Shown here in pieces: positions 57,023-64,000 of a DNA stretch of 64,000 bases; the stretch's first letter is position 1, and every line of letters starts with the position of its first letter. The DNA comes from Rhodobacteraceae bacterium IMCC1335 (GTDB taxonomy: Bacteria > Pseudomonadota > Alphaproteobacteria > Rhodobacterales > Rhodobacteraceae). Position numbers and translations under genes: made by a program. The stretch spans positions 3,459,001-3,523,000 of the forward strand of contig CP046864.1 in assembly GCA_039640495.1 (NCBI GenBank), read 5' to 3'. The notes beneath the pieces were generated by a model, which ran no database searches, was not told where the DNA came from, and was given only the letters and a program-made list of their open reading frames with translations.

Positions 57023-57040
57023 GCAGGTATCGCATTCAAA

Positions 57041-57067
57041 AACGGGCTTTTGGGCCCGTTTTCTTTT
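57041..57067. terminator. Terminator between the small gene and leuA
   Basis: Stem AACGGGC / GCCCGTT with a TTTTGG loop, then TTCTTTT on the plus strand. A preceding run of A gives a T tract on the minus strand too, so it can also serve leuA. Confidence 0.88.
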
Positions 57068-58634
57068 AGCTGTAATCTTTATAATTGATCTCTTTATGAT
57101 CCTCGCCAATACGATCTCTGCGTACCAAAAGCCGGTTCAAAGCGTTCAAATAGGCTCTGGCACTGGCAACCACGGTATCGGTATCGGCGGATTCTCCAGT
57201 GGAAATATTGCCATCTTCTTCCATGCGCACGCTCACAGTGGCTTGCGCATCGGTGCCTTCGGTCACCGCGTGTACCTGATATAATTGGAGACGCGCCGTA
57301 TGCGGGTACAGCGATTTGACGGCATTGAAGGTTGCATCAACCGGCCCATCCCCGGTTGCGGTGGTCGAAACATCTTGACCATCAATTGACAGCGTCATCA
57401 CCGCTTCTTGCGGGCCATCCGTTCCGCAGGTCACGCGCAAAGATTTCAGTACTAAGCGATCATTTTCGGCATCTTCACCCACCCGCATCAACGCGATGAG
57501 ATCATCATCATAAACTTCTTTTTTCCGATCAGCGAGTTCCTTGAAGCGCACAAACACGTCTTTCAACTGGTTATCGCCCAGCTTATATCCAAGCTCCTCT
57601 AATTTTGAGCGCAACGCCGCGCGGCCAGAATGCTTACCCATCACCAAATTTGTCGCCGCAAGCCCAACATCTTCGGGGCGCATAATTTCGAACGTTTCGG
57701 CATTTTTCAGCATTCCGTCCTGATGGATGCCGCTTTCATGGGCAAAGGCATTCTTGCCCACAATGGCTTTGTTGAACTGTACGGGAAACCCGGAAACAGT
57801 TGCCACGCGGCGCGAAATATTCATCAATTTCGTACTGTCGATATTGGTGAAATAGGGCATGATATCGCGGCGGACTTTTAACGCCATCACCACTTCTTCC
57901 AGCGCCGTATTACCGGCCCGCTCACCCAAACCGTTGATCGTACATTCGATTTGGCGCGCACCGCCCGCCACCGCGGCCAAGGCATTGGCGGTCGCCATCC
58001 CCAGATCATTATGACAATGGGTCGCAAATACCACCTGATCTGCGCCAGGAACGCGCGCCAATAGCATTTGAATCAACTCGGCAGATTCCACGGGCGCCGT
58101 ATACCCAACCGTATCGGGAATGTTGATTGTTGTAGCGCCCGCCTTAATCGCAATTTCCACCACGCGGCAAAGATAATCCGGTTCGGTGCGCGTTGCATCC
58201 ATGGGCGACCATTGAATATTATCGCACAGGTTGCGCGCATGCGTCACCGTTTCATGGATCCGATCCGCCATTTGGTCCATATCCAATTGCGGGATCGCCC
58301 GATGCAACGGAGAAGTTCCTATAAACGTGTGGATCCGCGGCTTTTCTGCATTTTTTACCGCATCCCAACAGCGATCAATATCGCCAATATTGGCGCGGGC
58401 CAGCCCGCAGATCACCGAATTGGCGCTGCGGCGCGCGATTTCGCTGACCGCGCGAAAATCACCTTCAGATGCGATTGGAAATCCCGCTTCGATGATATCA
58501 ACACCCATCTGATCAAGCAGTTCAGCGATTTCTAGCTTTTCATCATGGGTCATTGTTGCGCCGGGGCTTTGTTCGCCATCGCGCAGGGTCGTATCGAAAA
58601 TAACAACGCGGTCTTTTGGGGGAATATCTGTCAT
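57066..58634 (-). CDS. leuA: 2-isopropylmalate synthase
   Basis: First committed step of leucine synthesis: condenses acetyl-CoA with 2-ketoisovalerate. 522 aa. The HMGL-like TIM barrel opens with FDTTLRDGEQSPGATM and carries the metal-binding HCHNDLGMATAN and GERAGNTALEEV. The C-terminal regulatory domain (about 390-500) provides leucine feedback inhibition. Upstream lies a leucine-rich leader peptide and a stable stem, so control by leucyl-tRNA level is likely in addition. Confidence 0.96.
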   Translation of the reverse strand: MTDIPPKDRVVIFDTTLRDGEQSPGATMTHDEKLEIAELLDQMGVDIIEAGFPIASEGDFRAVSEIARRSANSVICGLARANIGDIDRCWDAVKNAEKPRIHTFIGTSPLHRAIPQLDMDQMADRIHETVTHARNLCDNIQWSPMDATRTEPDYLCRVVEIAIKAGATTINIPDTVGYTAPVESAELIQMLLARVPGADQVVFATHCHNDLGMATANALAAVAGGARQIECTINGLGERAGNTALEEVVMALKVRRDIMPYFTNIDSTKLMNISRRVATVSGFPVQFNKAIVGKNAFAHESGIHQDGMLKNAETFEIMRPEDVGLAATNLVMGKHSGRAALRSKLEELGYKLGDNQLKDVFVRFKELADRKKEVYDDDLIALMRVGEDAENDRLVLKSLRVTCGTDGPQEAVMTLSIDGQDVSTTATGDGPVDATFNAVKSLYPHTARLQLYQVHAVTEGTDAQATVSVRMEEDGNISTGESADTDTVVASARAYLNALNRLLVRRDRIGEDHKEINYKDYS

Positions 58635-58653
58635 ATCTGAGTCTCTTTATTGT

Positions 58654-58735
58654 CTACTAAGCTCGGGGTGCGATATGAATTGCCTCCTCTGAGCGGACGC
58701 ACCAAATACCGGCACGCTCAGAGGCAGCTTAGTAG
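58654..58735 (-). promoter_or_regulatory. leuA leader stem, attenuator-like
   Basis: Two nested perfect stems: outer CTACTAAGCT (58654-58663) with AGCTTAGTAG (58726-58735), inner CCTCTGAGCG (58686-58695) with CGCTCAGAGG (58715-58724). An alternative short pairing GGTGCG / CGCACC also exists. The 5' arm on the leuA strand contains the last leucine codons of the leader peptide and its stop. No T tract follows, so control may be on translation or by Rho rather than a classic intrinsic terminator. Confidence 0.75.
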
Positions 58736-58801
58736 ATTTAGACCAAGCAGCCCTTTTAACCGCGCGTTGCGTAAATTGATATTTTGGCCCAAAACGTTCA
58801 T
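58718..58801 (-). CDS. leu operon leader peptide
   Basis: 27 residues: MNVLGQNINLRNARLKGL followed by LGLNLLSCL. Nine leucines in all, six of them in the last ten residues, with several codon types (CTG, CTT, CTA, CTC, TTA, TTG). The frame ends inside the attenuator stem just upstream of leuA. GAGG lies unusually close to the ATG, so initiation may be weak. Role: stalls ribosomes when leucyl-tRNA is scarce and so changes leader folding. Confidence 0.8.
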   Translation of the reverse strand: MNVLGQNINLRNARLKGLLGLNLLSCL

Positions 58802-58863
58802 GCCTCAAATATACAAATTAAATCTTAAATGAAAAGGAACAAAATCAAACCGTAGGTTTCCAG

Positions 58864-59064
58864 ATGCAAGCTATAAACTTTAGCTCAATTTACGCATTGC
58901 AAGCGCAAGCCGCGCAGAACACAAAAACATCCTCACAAAAGCCCGCTTTTCCCGCCAGCTCTTCTTTCAAACCCTCCGGCAAACCGATTGCCGCGCTATG
59001 CCGCGCAGGCGCCGGGGGCTTGCGCAAAACCATTCGCGTCATGTCTTACCCCAGCGCCGTTTAA
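58864..59064 (+). CDS. Possible small protein
   Basis: 66 codons from ATG 58864 (MQAINFSSIYALQAQAAQNT), divergent from the leu leader. Low complexity (Ala, Ser, Gln, Lys), with no motif and only a weak GTAGG ribosome site. Could be chance. Confidence 0.3.
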   Translation: MQAINFSSIYALQAQAAQNTKTSSQKPAFPASSSFKPSGKPIAALCRAGAGGLRKTIRVMSYPSAV

Positions 59065-59146
59065 AAGCTCCTCAAACGTCCAGAGCAGTTTTCAACACGA
59101 GAACCGGGTTTTGGCATTTTAAAGCTTTTAAAGCATGTTTTGGACC

Positions 59147-60220
59147 CTAGACCAAGACATTATCAGCATAAACGCAGCAATTTTCAGCTGGCAGCATCAG
59201 CTCAACATGCTCTGCGGGCACTTCGATATCGCGCTCAAGCTTGACCTTAATCACAAACTGGTCAAAGGCCGCGGTAACCAATTTATGATTGCCCAAATCT
59301 TCCACCCGCTGCACCTGCGCGGTGATTGTATTCGGCCCCTTTGCCTCAGCGATCTGAATATATTCGGATCGAATGCCCAATTTCAAATCCGCAGAGCCGG
59401 TTTTTGAAAGGTCCGTTTGGGTTGCAATCGTTGCGCCGCCAAAGGCGGCTGATGTACTGCCATCGGCTTTACAAGCAAAAAAGTTCATCGCCGGCGCGCC
59501 GATAAAATAACCCACAAAGGTTGTTTTGGGGCGCTCAAACAACTCAGCAGGCGATCCCACTTGCACGATGCTGCCGGCATCCATCACGATGATGTTTTCG
59601 GCAAATGTCATGGCTTCATTTTGATCATGCGTCACATAAATCAACGTCGAGCGGTATTTCTGATTGATCTCTTTAAGCTGCCGGCGCAGGCGGAATTTCA
59701 GATCCGGATCAATCACCGTGAGCGGTTCATCCATCAACACGGCCGCAACATCATCGCGCACAAGCCCGCGCCCCAAAGAAATCAGCTGCTTTTGATCTGC
59801 GGTTAATCGGCTGGCCGATTTTTTCAGCAAACCCTGCAGGCTTAACGCTTCAGCCACTTCCTGTACTTTGGCATCAATCGCTGGTTTTTCATAATTCCGG
59901 CACACCAAAGGAAAGGCCAAGTTTTGCTCAACCGTCATCGTGCCGTAAATCACCGGAAACTGAAACACTTGCGCAATATTACGCTCAGACGTGGACAGCG
60001 CGGTCACATCCACACCATCAAAAAGCAATTTCCCCTCTGAGGGTTGCACGATACCCGACATGATGTTCAACATGGTTGTTTTACCACAGCCCGAGGGCCC
60101 TAAAATTGCATAACGGCCACCATCAACCCAGGTTATATTAAACGGGTTCAACGCATAGGTCTTATCTACCGCCTGAGGGTTGTAAGAATGCGCAATATTT
60201 TGCAGTTCAATTTTAGCCAT
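59147..60220 (-). CDS. ABC importer ATPase with degenerate signature (GlpT-like)
   Basis: 357 aa sugar/polyol-type (MalK/UgpC-like) ATPase. Walker A GPSGCGKTT (41-49), Walker B VLMDEP (161-166) and the H-loop His198 in YVTHDQNEAM are intact. The signature LSGGQ is replaced by LTADQ (139-143). The C-terminal TOBE region runs from about 240. It ends the five-gene cluster. Two unlike ATPases with two permeases and one binding protein is the layout of the rhizobial glycerol importer GlpV-PQ-ST; that identity is inferred from layout. Confidence 0.88.
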   Translation of the reverse strand: MAKIELQNIAHSYNPQAVDKTYALNPFNITWVDGGRYAILGPSGCGKTTMLNIMSGIVQPSEGKLLFDGVDVTALSTSERNIAQVFQFPVIYGTMTVEQNLAFPLVCRNYEKPAIDAKVQEVAEALSLQGLLKKSASRLTADQKQLISLGRGLVRDDVAAVLMDEPLTVIDPDLKFRLRRQLKEINQKYRSTLIYVTHDQNEAMTFAENIIVMDAGSIVQVGSPAELFERPKTTFVGYFIGAPAMNFFACKADGSTSAAFGGATIATQTDLSKTGSADLKLGIRSEYIQIAEAKGPNTITAQVQRVEDLGNHKLVTAAFDQFVIKVKLERDIEVPAEHVELMLPAENCCVYADNVLV

Positions 60221-61299
60221 TACTTCAGTCCGCCATAGGGTGAGGATTTTAATCTTCCATCCGTTGCAAATGCATAAAGATGCGCTGTGTCAAATTGTGC
60301 TGTCACGGTCTCGCCTATGTTGAAATTCTGAACCGAATCCAACAGGCCCACCACCTGTACATGCTCATGTTTAAGATGCAGGAAGGTTTCAGAGCCACTG
60401 ATCTCGGACAGCTCAACAGTGAAGGGAAAGCCCCCCTCCGCCAAGCTGATCGCTGCGGCCCTCAGACCGAACACATAGGGGCCCTGCGGTAGCGCCTGAC
60501 AATGCTGAGGCAGGTCAAATTGAATTTCCGAGCTTAAGATGATCTTGCCATCGGCCACGGTGCCTTCAAACAGGTTCATCGCCGGATCATTGGTGATTTG
60601 CGAGACTTTGGTCGAACTGGGGTTCTCATATATTTCTTTTGCGCTGGCCTGCTGCAGGATGCGCCCTTCATCCATGACCAATATCTGCCCGCCCAGTTGC
60701 ATCGCCTCGACAGGATCGGTCGAAGAATAAATCAAAATAGAATTTTCAGAGGCTTTCGCGCTAAAAATATTTTTGAACTCTTCGCGCAATTGTTCGCGCA
60801 ATTTATAATCCAAATTCACCAAAGGCTCATCCAGCAGCACAATATTGGCCTCTTTCACCAAAGAGCGCGCCAGCGCCACCCGCTGTTGCTGGCCGCCCGA
60901 CAAGGCTTGGATTTTACGGTTTTCAAACCCGTCTAACCCCACTTGCGCAAGCGCTTTCATTACCCGATCGTTCAGCTCACCCGTCGGCATGCGGCGCTGC
61001 TTCAAAGGGAAGGCGACATTTTCATACACGCTAAGATGCGGGTAATTGATGAATTGCTGATACACCATTGCCACTTCGCGCTTCCACACCGGAATGCGGC
61101 CAAAATCCCGTTCATCCAGGGTTAAACTGCCGCTTTCAGGCGCGATTAATCCCGCAATGGTTTTGAGCAAGGTGGTTTTGCCAGCCAAAGTTCGACCGAT
61201 AATCGTGTAGATTTCACCTTTAGACATTTCAAAACAAACGTCATTCAAATGATATTCCGCATCCGGCTTCAGACGCAGGTTTGAGGCAATGAGTGACAT
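60220..61299 (-). CDS. ABC importer ATPase lacking the H-loop histidine (GlpS-like)
   Basis: 359 aa. Walker A is unusual but functional-looking (GRTLAGKTT, 35-43). The signature LSGGQQQR (133-140) and Walker B VLLDEP are intact. The switch histidine is missing: YSSTDPVEAM has Thr194 where YVTHDQ would have His. C-terminal TOBE-type domain. The start overlaps its neighbour's coding by one base (stop/start sharing at 60220). It complements the defects of the ATPase at 59147, suggesting a heterodimer. Confidence 0.88.
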   Translation of the reverse strand: MSLIASNLRLKPDAEYHLNDVCFEMSKGEIYTIIGRTLAGKTTLLKTIAGLIAPESGSLTLDERDFGRIPVWKREVAMVYQQFINYPHLSVYENVAFPLKQRRMPTGELNDRVMKALAQVGLDGFENRKIQALSGGQQQRVALARSLVKEANIVLLDEPLVNLDYKLREQLREEFKNIFSAKASENSILIYSSTDPVEAMQLGGQILVMDEGRILQQASAKEIYENPSSTKVSQITNDPAMNLFEGTVADGKIILSSEIQFDLPQHCQALPQGPYVFGLRAAAISLAEGGFPFTVELSEISGSETFLHLKHEHVQVVGLLDSVQNFNIGETVTAQFDTAHLYAFATDGRLKSSPYGGLK

Positions 61300-62148
61300 T
61301 TATTTCAATGCTCCTGACAGGTTACCTTTTGACAAAAACCGCTCAACAATAAAGGCGACTAAGATCAGCGGCGCAACGCTGACCAAAGCGGCCGCGGACA
61401 GGCTCCACCAAGGCGTAATCGATGAATTCAGCGCCACGATCGCAACAGGTAGAAGCTGCACTTCTGTAAATGTCAAAATGAAGGAAAAGAAGAAATCAGT
61501 CCAACCGAAGATCATGCAAAACATGCCCGCCACGATGATTCCGGGGATCGAGTTTGGAAGCACAACTTTGTAAAACGCCTGATACGGGTTGCAACCATCA
61601 ATCAATGCGGTTTCATCGATCTCGCGCGGTACTTTGTTAAAAAAATCAACCATGATCCACACCGCGATCGGCATCAGCAGCACGATATAAACCAAAATAA
61701 GTCCCAGCAACGTATCCAGCAACGAGAATTTGCCCAACATAATAAAGAACGGAATCGCCAGAACAACGGGGGGCATAATACGCTGCGAGATAAAGAAGAA
61801 GGTGATATCACCGTTGCGGATAGGGCCCGCTTTGAAGGTAAAGCGTGACAAAGCATAAGCCGCCAATGTGCCCAAAATAATGCTGATCAAGCTGCCCGCG
61901 CAGGTCACGAACACGCTGTTAAAAAACGGCTCAACGATATCTACGCCGCCCTGTGCCGGTGATTTCCAAAGCGCCCTCCAGCCTTCCAATGTGGGCTCAA
62001 AATCCACCCAAGGGATATAGGTGGCCCCATTGGTGACCGATTGGAAATCTTTAAATGAGGTCGAAATGGCCCAAAGGAACGGCGCAATCACAAAGACGGA
62101 CCACAGGGTAACCGCAAGATATTTAAGAGTGCTGTAAAAATAACCCAT
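61300..62148 (-). CDS. ABC importer permease 2 (MalG/UgpE-like)
   Basis: 282 aa, six membrane helices. The binding-protein-dependent permease EAA loop is visible as EIDETALIDGCNPYQAFYKV near residue 185, which docks to the ATPases. Stop and next gene abut. Carbohydrate-uptake (CUT1-type) family. Confidence 0.92.
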   Translation of the reverse strand: MGYFYSTLKYLAVTLWSVFVIAPFLWAISTSFKDFQSVTNGATYIPWVDFEPTLEGWRALWKSPAQGGVDIVEPFFNSVFVTCAGSLISIILGTLAAYALSRFTFKAGPIRNGDITFFFISQRIMPPVVLAIPFFIMLGKFSLLDTLLGLILVYIVLLMPIAVWIMVDFFNKVPREIDETALIDGCNPYQAFYKVVLPNSIPGIIVAGMFCMIFGWTDFFFSFILTFTEVQLLPVAIVALNSSITPWWSLSAAALVSVAPLILVAFIVERFLSKGNLSGALK

Positions 62149-62150
62149 GA

Positions 62151-63017
62151 TTAATTACCCCGCACCATCAGTTTGACCAAAATCTTTGCAATGATCGTGA
62201 AGCTGATGATCATGATGATCAGATAGGTCAAAGACAGCGCTGCAGAATAACCAAATTGGAATTCACGCAAGCCTTTGATGAAGATGTAAAAACTGGAGGT
62301 CTCAGTGGCTGTGCCCGGCCCGCCCGAGGTTAAAACATATACCGTATCCATAATTTTCGAGGCTTCAATCAGTCGGATGATAATCGCCCCGATCGAAATT
62401 GGCGCCATCAACGGAAAGGTCACGTAAACGAAGGTTCGAATAGGCCCTGCGCCATCAATTGAGGCGGCCAAAAACGGCTCTTTCGGCAGCGATAAAAGAC
62501 CCGCCAATAACAGCAGGAACATAAACGGCGTCCATTGCCAAACCTCAACCAAAACCACTGTGAATTTAGCAAGCAGCTCGCTACTGAGCCAAAGTGGCGT
62601 CATCCCGAACAGACTAAAGAAATCATTCACCGGTCCAAGCGACTCATGGAAAAAAGTACGCCAGATAACGGTCATAATCACCGGTGTCGTCATCATCGGG
62701 ATTAAGAACAAAACCCGGAAAAATCTTTGAAAGACAATGTCTTTCCAAACCATGAGCGCCAATGCAAACCCGATCACATATTGCAAGAAGACGGTGGTTA
62801 GCGACAGCAAGCTCAAGCGGCCAAATGCTTCCCAAAACCGCGCATCATCCGTGAACAGGCGCACGTAATTTTCCAAACCGATAAAATCAAGCGCCGGGTA
62901 AAAACTGTCCCAGCTTGAAAGGCTTAAGCGTACTGTAAACCCAATTGGAAATATCAAAATGCCCAAAAGGACCAAAAGCCCGGGAAGCAAAAACATATAT
63001 TTATGTTTGAAGTTCAT
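62151..63017 (-). CDS. ABC importer permease 1 (MalF/UgpA-like)
   Basis: 288 aa, six membrane helices, with the EAA loop as PKEPFLAASIDGAGPIRTFV. It opens with a typical long first helix (YMFLLPGLLVLLGILIFPIG). Two bp upstream of the second permease gene on the same strand; 72 bp after the binding-protein gene. Confidence 0.92.
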   Translation of the reverse strand: MNFKHKYMFLLPGLLVLLGILIFPIGFTVRLSLSSWDSFYPALDFIGLENYVRLFTDDARFWEAFGRLSLLSLTTVFLQYVIGFALALMVWKDIVFQRFFRVLFLIPMMTTPVIMTVIWRTFFHESLGPVNDFFSLFGMTPLWLSSELLAKFTVVLVEVWQWTPFMFLLLLAGLLSLPKEPFLAASIDGAGPIRTFVYVTFPLMAPISIGAIIIRLIEASKIMDTVYVLTSGGPGTATETSSFYIFIKGLREFQFGYSAALSLTYLIIMIISFTIIAKILVKLMVRGN

Positions 63018-63089
63018 TGATTATCGCCCTGTTTTATAAGAAGCGCCCCAGAAAAGGGACGCTCCAATTCTCTTAAGTAGTGTTAAAGC

Positions 63090-64000
63090 TTACTCTGCGT
63101 CTTCCAGTGCAACACCAATAGCATAAGCTTCGCGAATTGTATCAGCTCCGATACGTTTCACAATTTTCTTCCACTCAGCGGCCACCTCATCTAAGGCTTC
63201 TTGCGGTGACAACTGACCCGCCAAAGCTTTCGATGTGCCGGTTGCGACGGCGCTGTTGAACTGGAAAACACCTGGCACCCGCAATGGGAACACACGGTTC
63301 GTGCTGCCTTCTTCCATTTCCATCAGAGTATCCGCATATTGCTGCGCAATCTCAGGATCCCAACCTTGGCGCTCAACATAAATTTCAGGCACAAAGTCAG
63401 ATTTCTTGAACGGGTTCACACCGAAGCGACCAATCGCAATATCGGCTTGGTGGTTGGCATCATTGGCAAAGAAGCACAGATAGTCGAAAGCCATCTCGTG
63501 GTTTTTGCTTTTCTTGGCAACCGCAGCTGTCCAACCCCAAACGATATAAGGTGCTTGATTATACGTATCTTCCCAAGCTGCGCTGTCGCGGTTCCACACC
63601 CGGTTTGACCCCGGCAAGGGCGCTGCGCCAACTTTGTTCTTGATCGGGCTGTCATCTTGCATCGCTGCCACAAACGCATCATCCCATGAGAAGCTGAACA
63701 ATGTCTGCCCACCGCCGAATGAGTTAATCTCATCGCCAAGGCCAAAGTTAATGCCACCTGGGGGCACATATTTAGTTGCTTCAACCCAATCTGTCAGTGC
63801 TTCTACAAAACCCGGTCCATTGACCAATGGTTCCATGGTTTCCAGGTCGAAGAAGAATCCGCCCTTAACCCGCGGGTTCTTTGAATAGGCCACCGACCGG
63901 CTGAAAAACGCCGCGAACATCAGATCGTCTTTCTTCATAACTTCGGCTGAACCATATTCCAATTCGCCGTCATTATCCCAATCCCAACCATTGAAGAATG
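63090..64000 (-). CDS. ABC importer substrate-binding protein, 5' end cut by the window
   Basis: 303 codons of a cluster B (MalE-like) binding protein are visible; the frame stays open to base 64000 (FFNGWDWDNDGELEYGSAEV). Seen: aromatic-rich ligand-pocket segments (FSFSWDDAFVAAM, APYIVWGWTAAVAKK) and a C-terminal helical lobe ending in AIGVALEDAE. The gene order binding protein, permease, permease, ATPase, ATPase fits a GlpV-type glycerol or similar polyol importer. The signal peptide is outside the window. Confidence 0.88.
   Translation of the reverse strand, partial: FFNGWDWDNDGELEYGSAEVMKKDDLMFAAFFSRSVAYSKNPRVKGGFFFDLETMEPLVNGPGFVEALTDWVEATKYVPPGGINFGLGDEINSFGGGQTLFSFSWDDAFVAAMQDDSPIKNKVGAAPLPGSNRVWNRDSAAWEDTYNQAPYIVWGWTAAVAKKSKNHEMAFDYLCFFANDANHQADIAIGRFGVNPFKKSDFVPEIYVERQGWDPEIAQQYADTLMEMEEGSTNRVFPLRVPGVFQFNSAVATGTSKALAGQLSPQEALDEVAAEWKKIVKRIGADTIREAYAIGVALEDAE

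Overview
This window looks like a chromosome segment of a marine alphaproteobacterium of the Rhodobacteraceae (Roseobacter group). The evidence is an archaeal-type class I lysyl-tRNA synthetase, the rimP-nusA-ylxR-infB block, a DUF4864 protein, BMP-type nucleoside/purine transport genes fused to an xdhABC operon, and long same-strand runs with ATGA start/stop overlaps. Species cannot be fixed from the sequence alone.

Layout. 1-5.0 kb (minus): nadE (runs off the left edge) and dnaE. 5.2-14.5 kb (plus): a tightly overlapping purine operon, xdhA-xdhB-xdhC followed by a BMP-family ABC importer (ATPase, two permeases, binding protein), closed by a strong terminator. The importer ATPase carries a one-base homopolymer frameshift. 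14.8-17.4 kb: a Rieske-only protein, an oxygenase that has lost its Rieske centre, a GST-like protein and a small unknown protein. This combination resembles the NdmC/NdmE part of bacterial methylxanthine N7-demethylation and sits directly after xanthine catabolism genes; it is the most interesting metabolic locus here. 17.9-18.9 kb: a RiPP-precursor-like small protein with a Cys/Gly-rich tail, and a decayed neighbour. 19.2-22.3 kb: an FAD oxidoreductase, an M48 lipoprotein protease, a small conserved-looking protein and a decayed molybdate permease gene (modB).

22.4-33.4 kb is core: a structured leader and terminator hairpin, rimP-nusA-ylxR-infB, then mutT, argJ and a parvulin gene on the minus strand, and secA on the plus strand. 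33.5 kb: tRNA-Arg(UCU) followed at once by a tyrosine recombinase, the mark of an integrated island. The AT-rich stretch after it carries a cyclase-TolB-TPR protein, a helically spaced CTTWAAG motif cluster, two 242-bp direct repeats whose hairpin arms covary, and a stand-alone MetE-like methyltransferase between them. The far end of the island was not found (somewhere in about 39.6-43.7 kb).

43.5-57 kb: a tiny lipoprotein, ettA, nadD, a DMT transporter, dacB, a TerB-like protein, lysS, a DUF4864 protein, a beta-helix protein, a frameshifted unknown gene, a second DMT transporter and a potassium channel. 57-58.8 kb: leuA with a leucine-rich leader peptide and an attenuator-like stem. 59.1-64 kb: a five-gene ABC importer with two different ATPases (GlpSTPQV-like glycerol type), whose binding-protein gene runs off the right edge. 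The two ATPases have complementary defects, predicting one working and one degenerate ATP site.

Two genes are broken by single-base losses in G or C homopolymers, so sequencing error must be excluded before they are treated as real pseudogenes.
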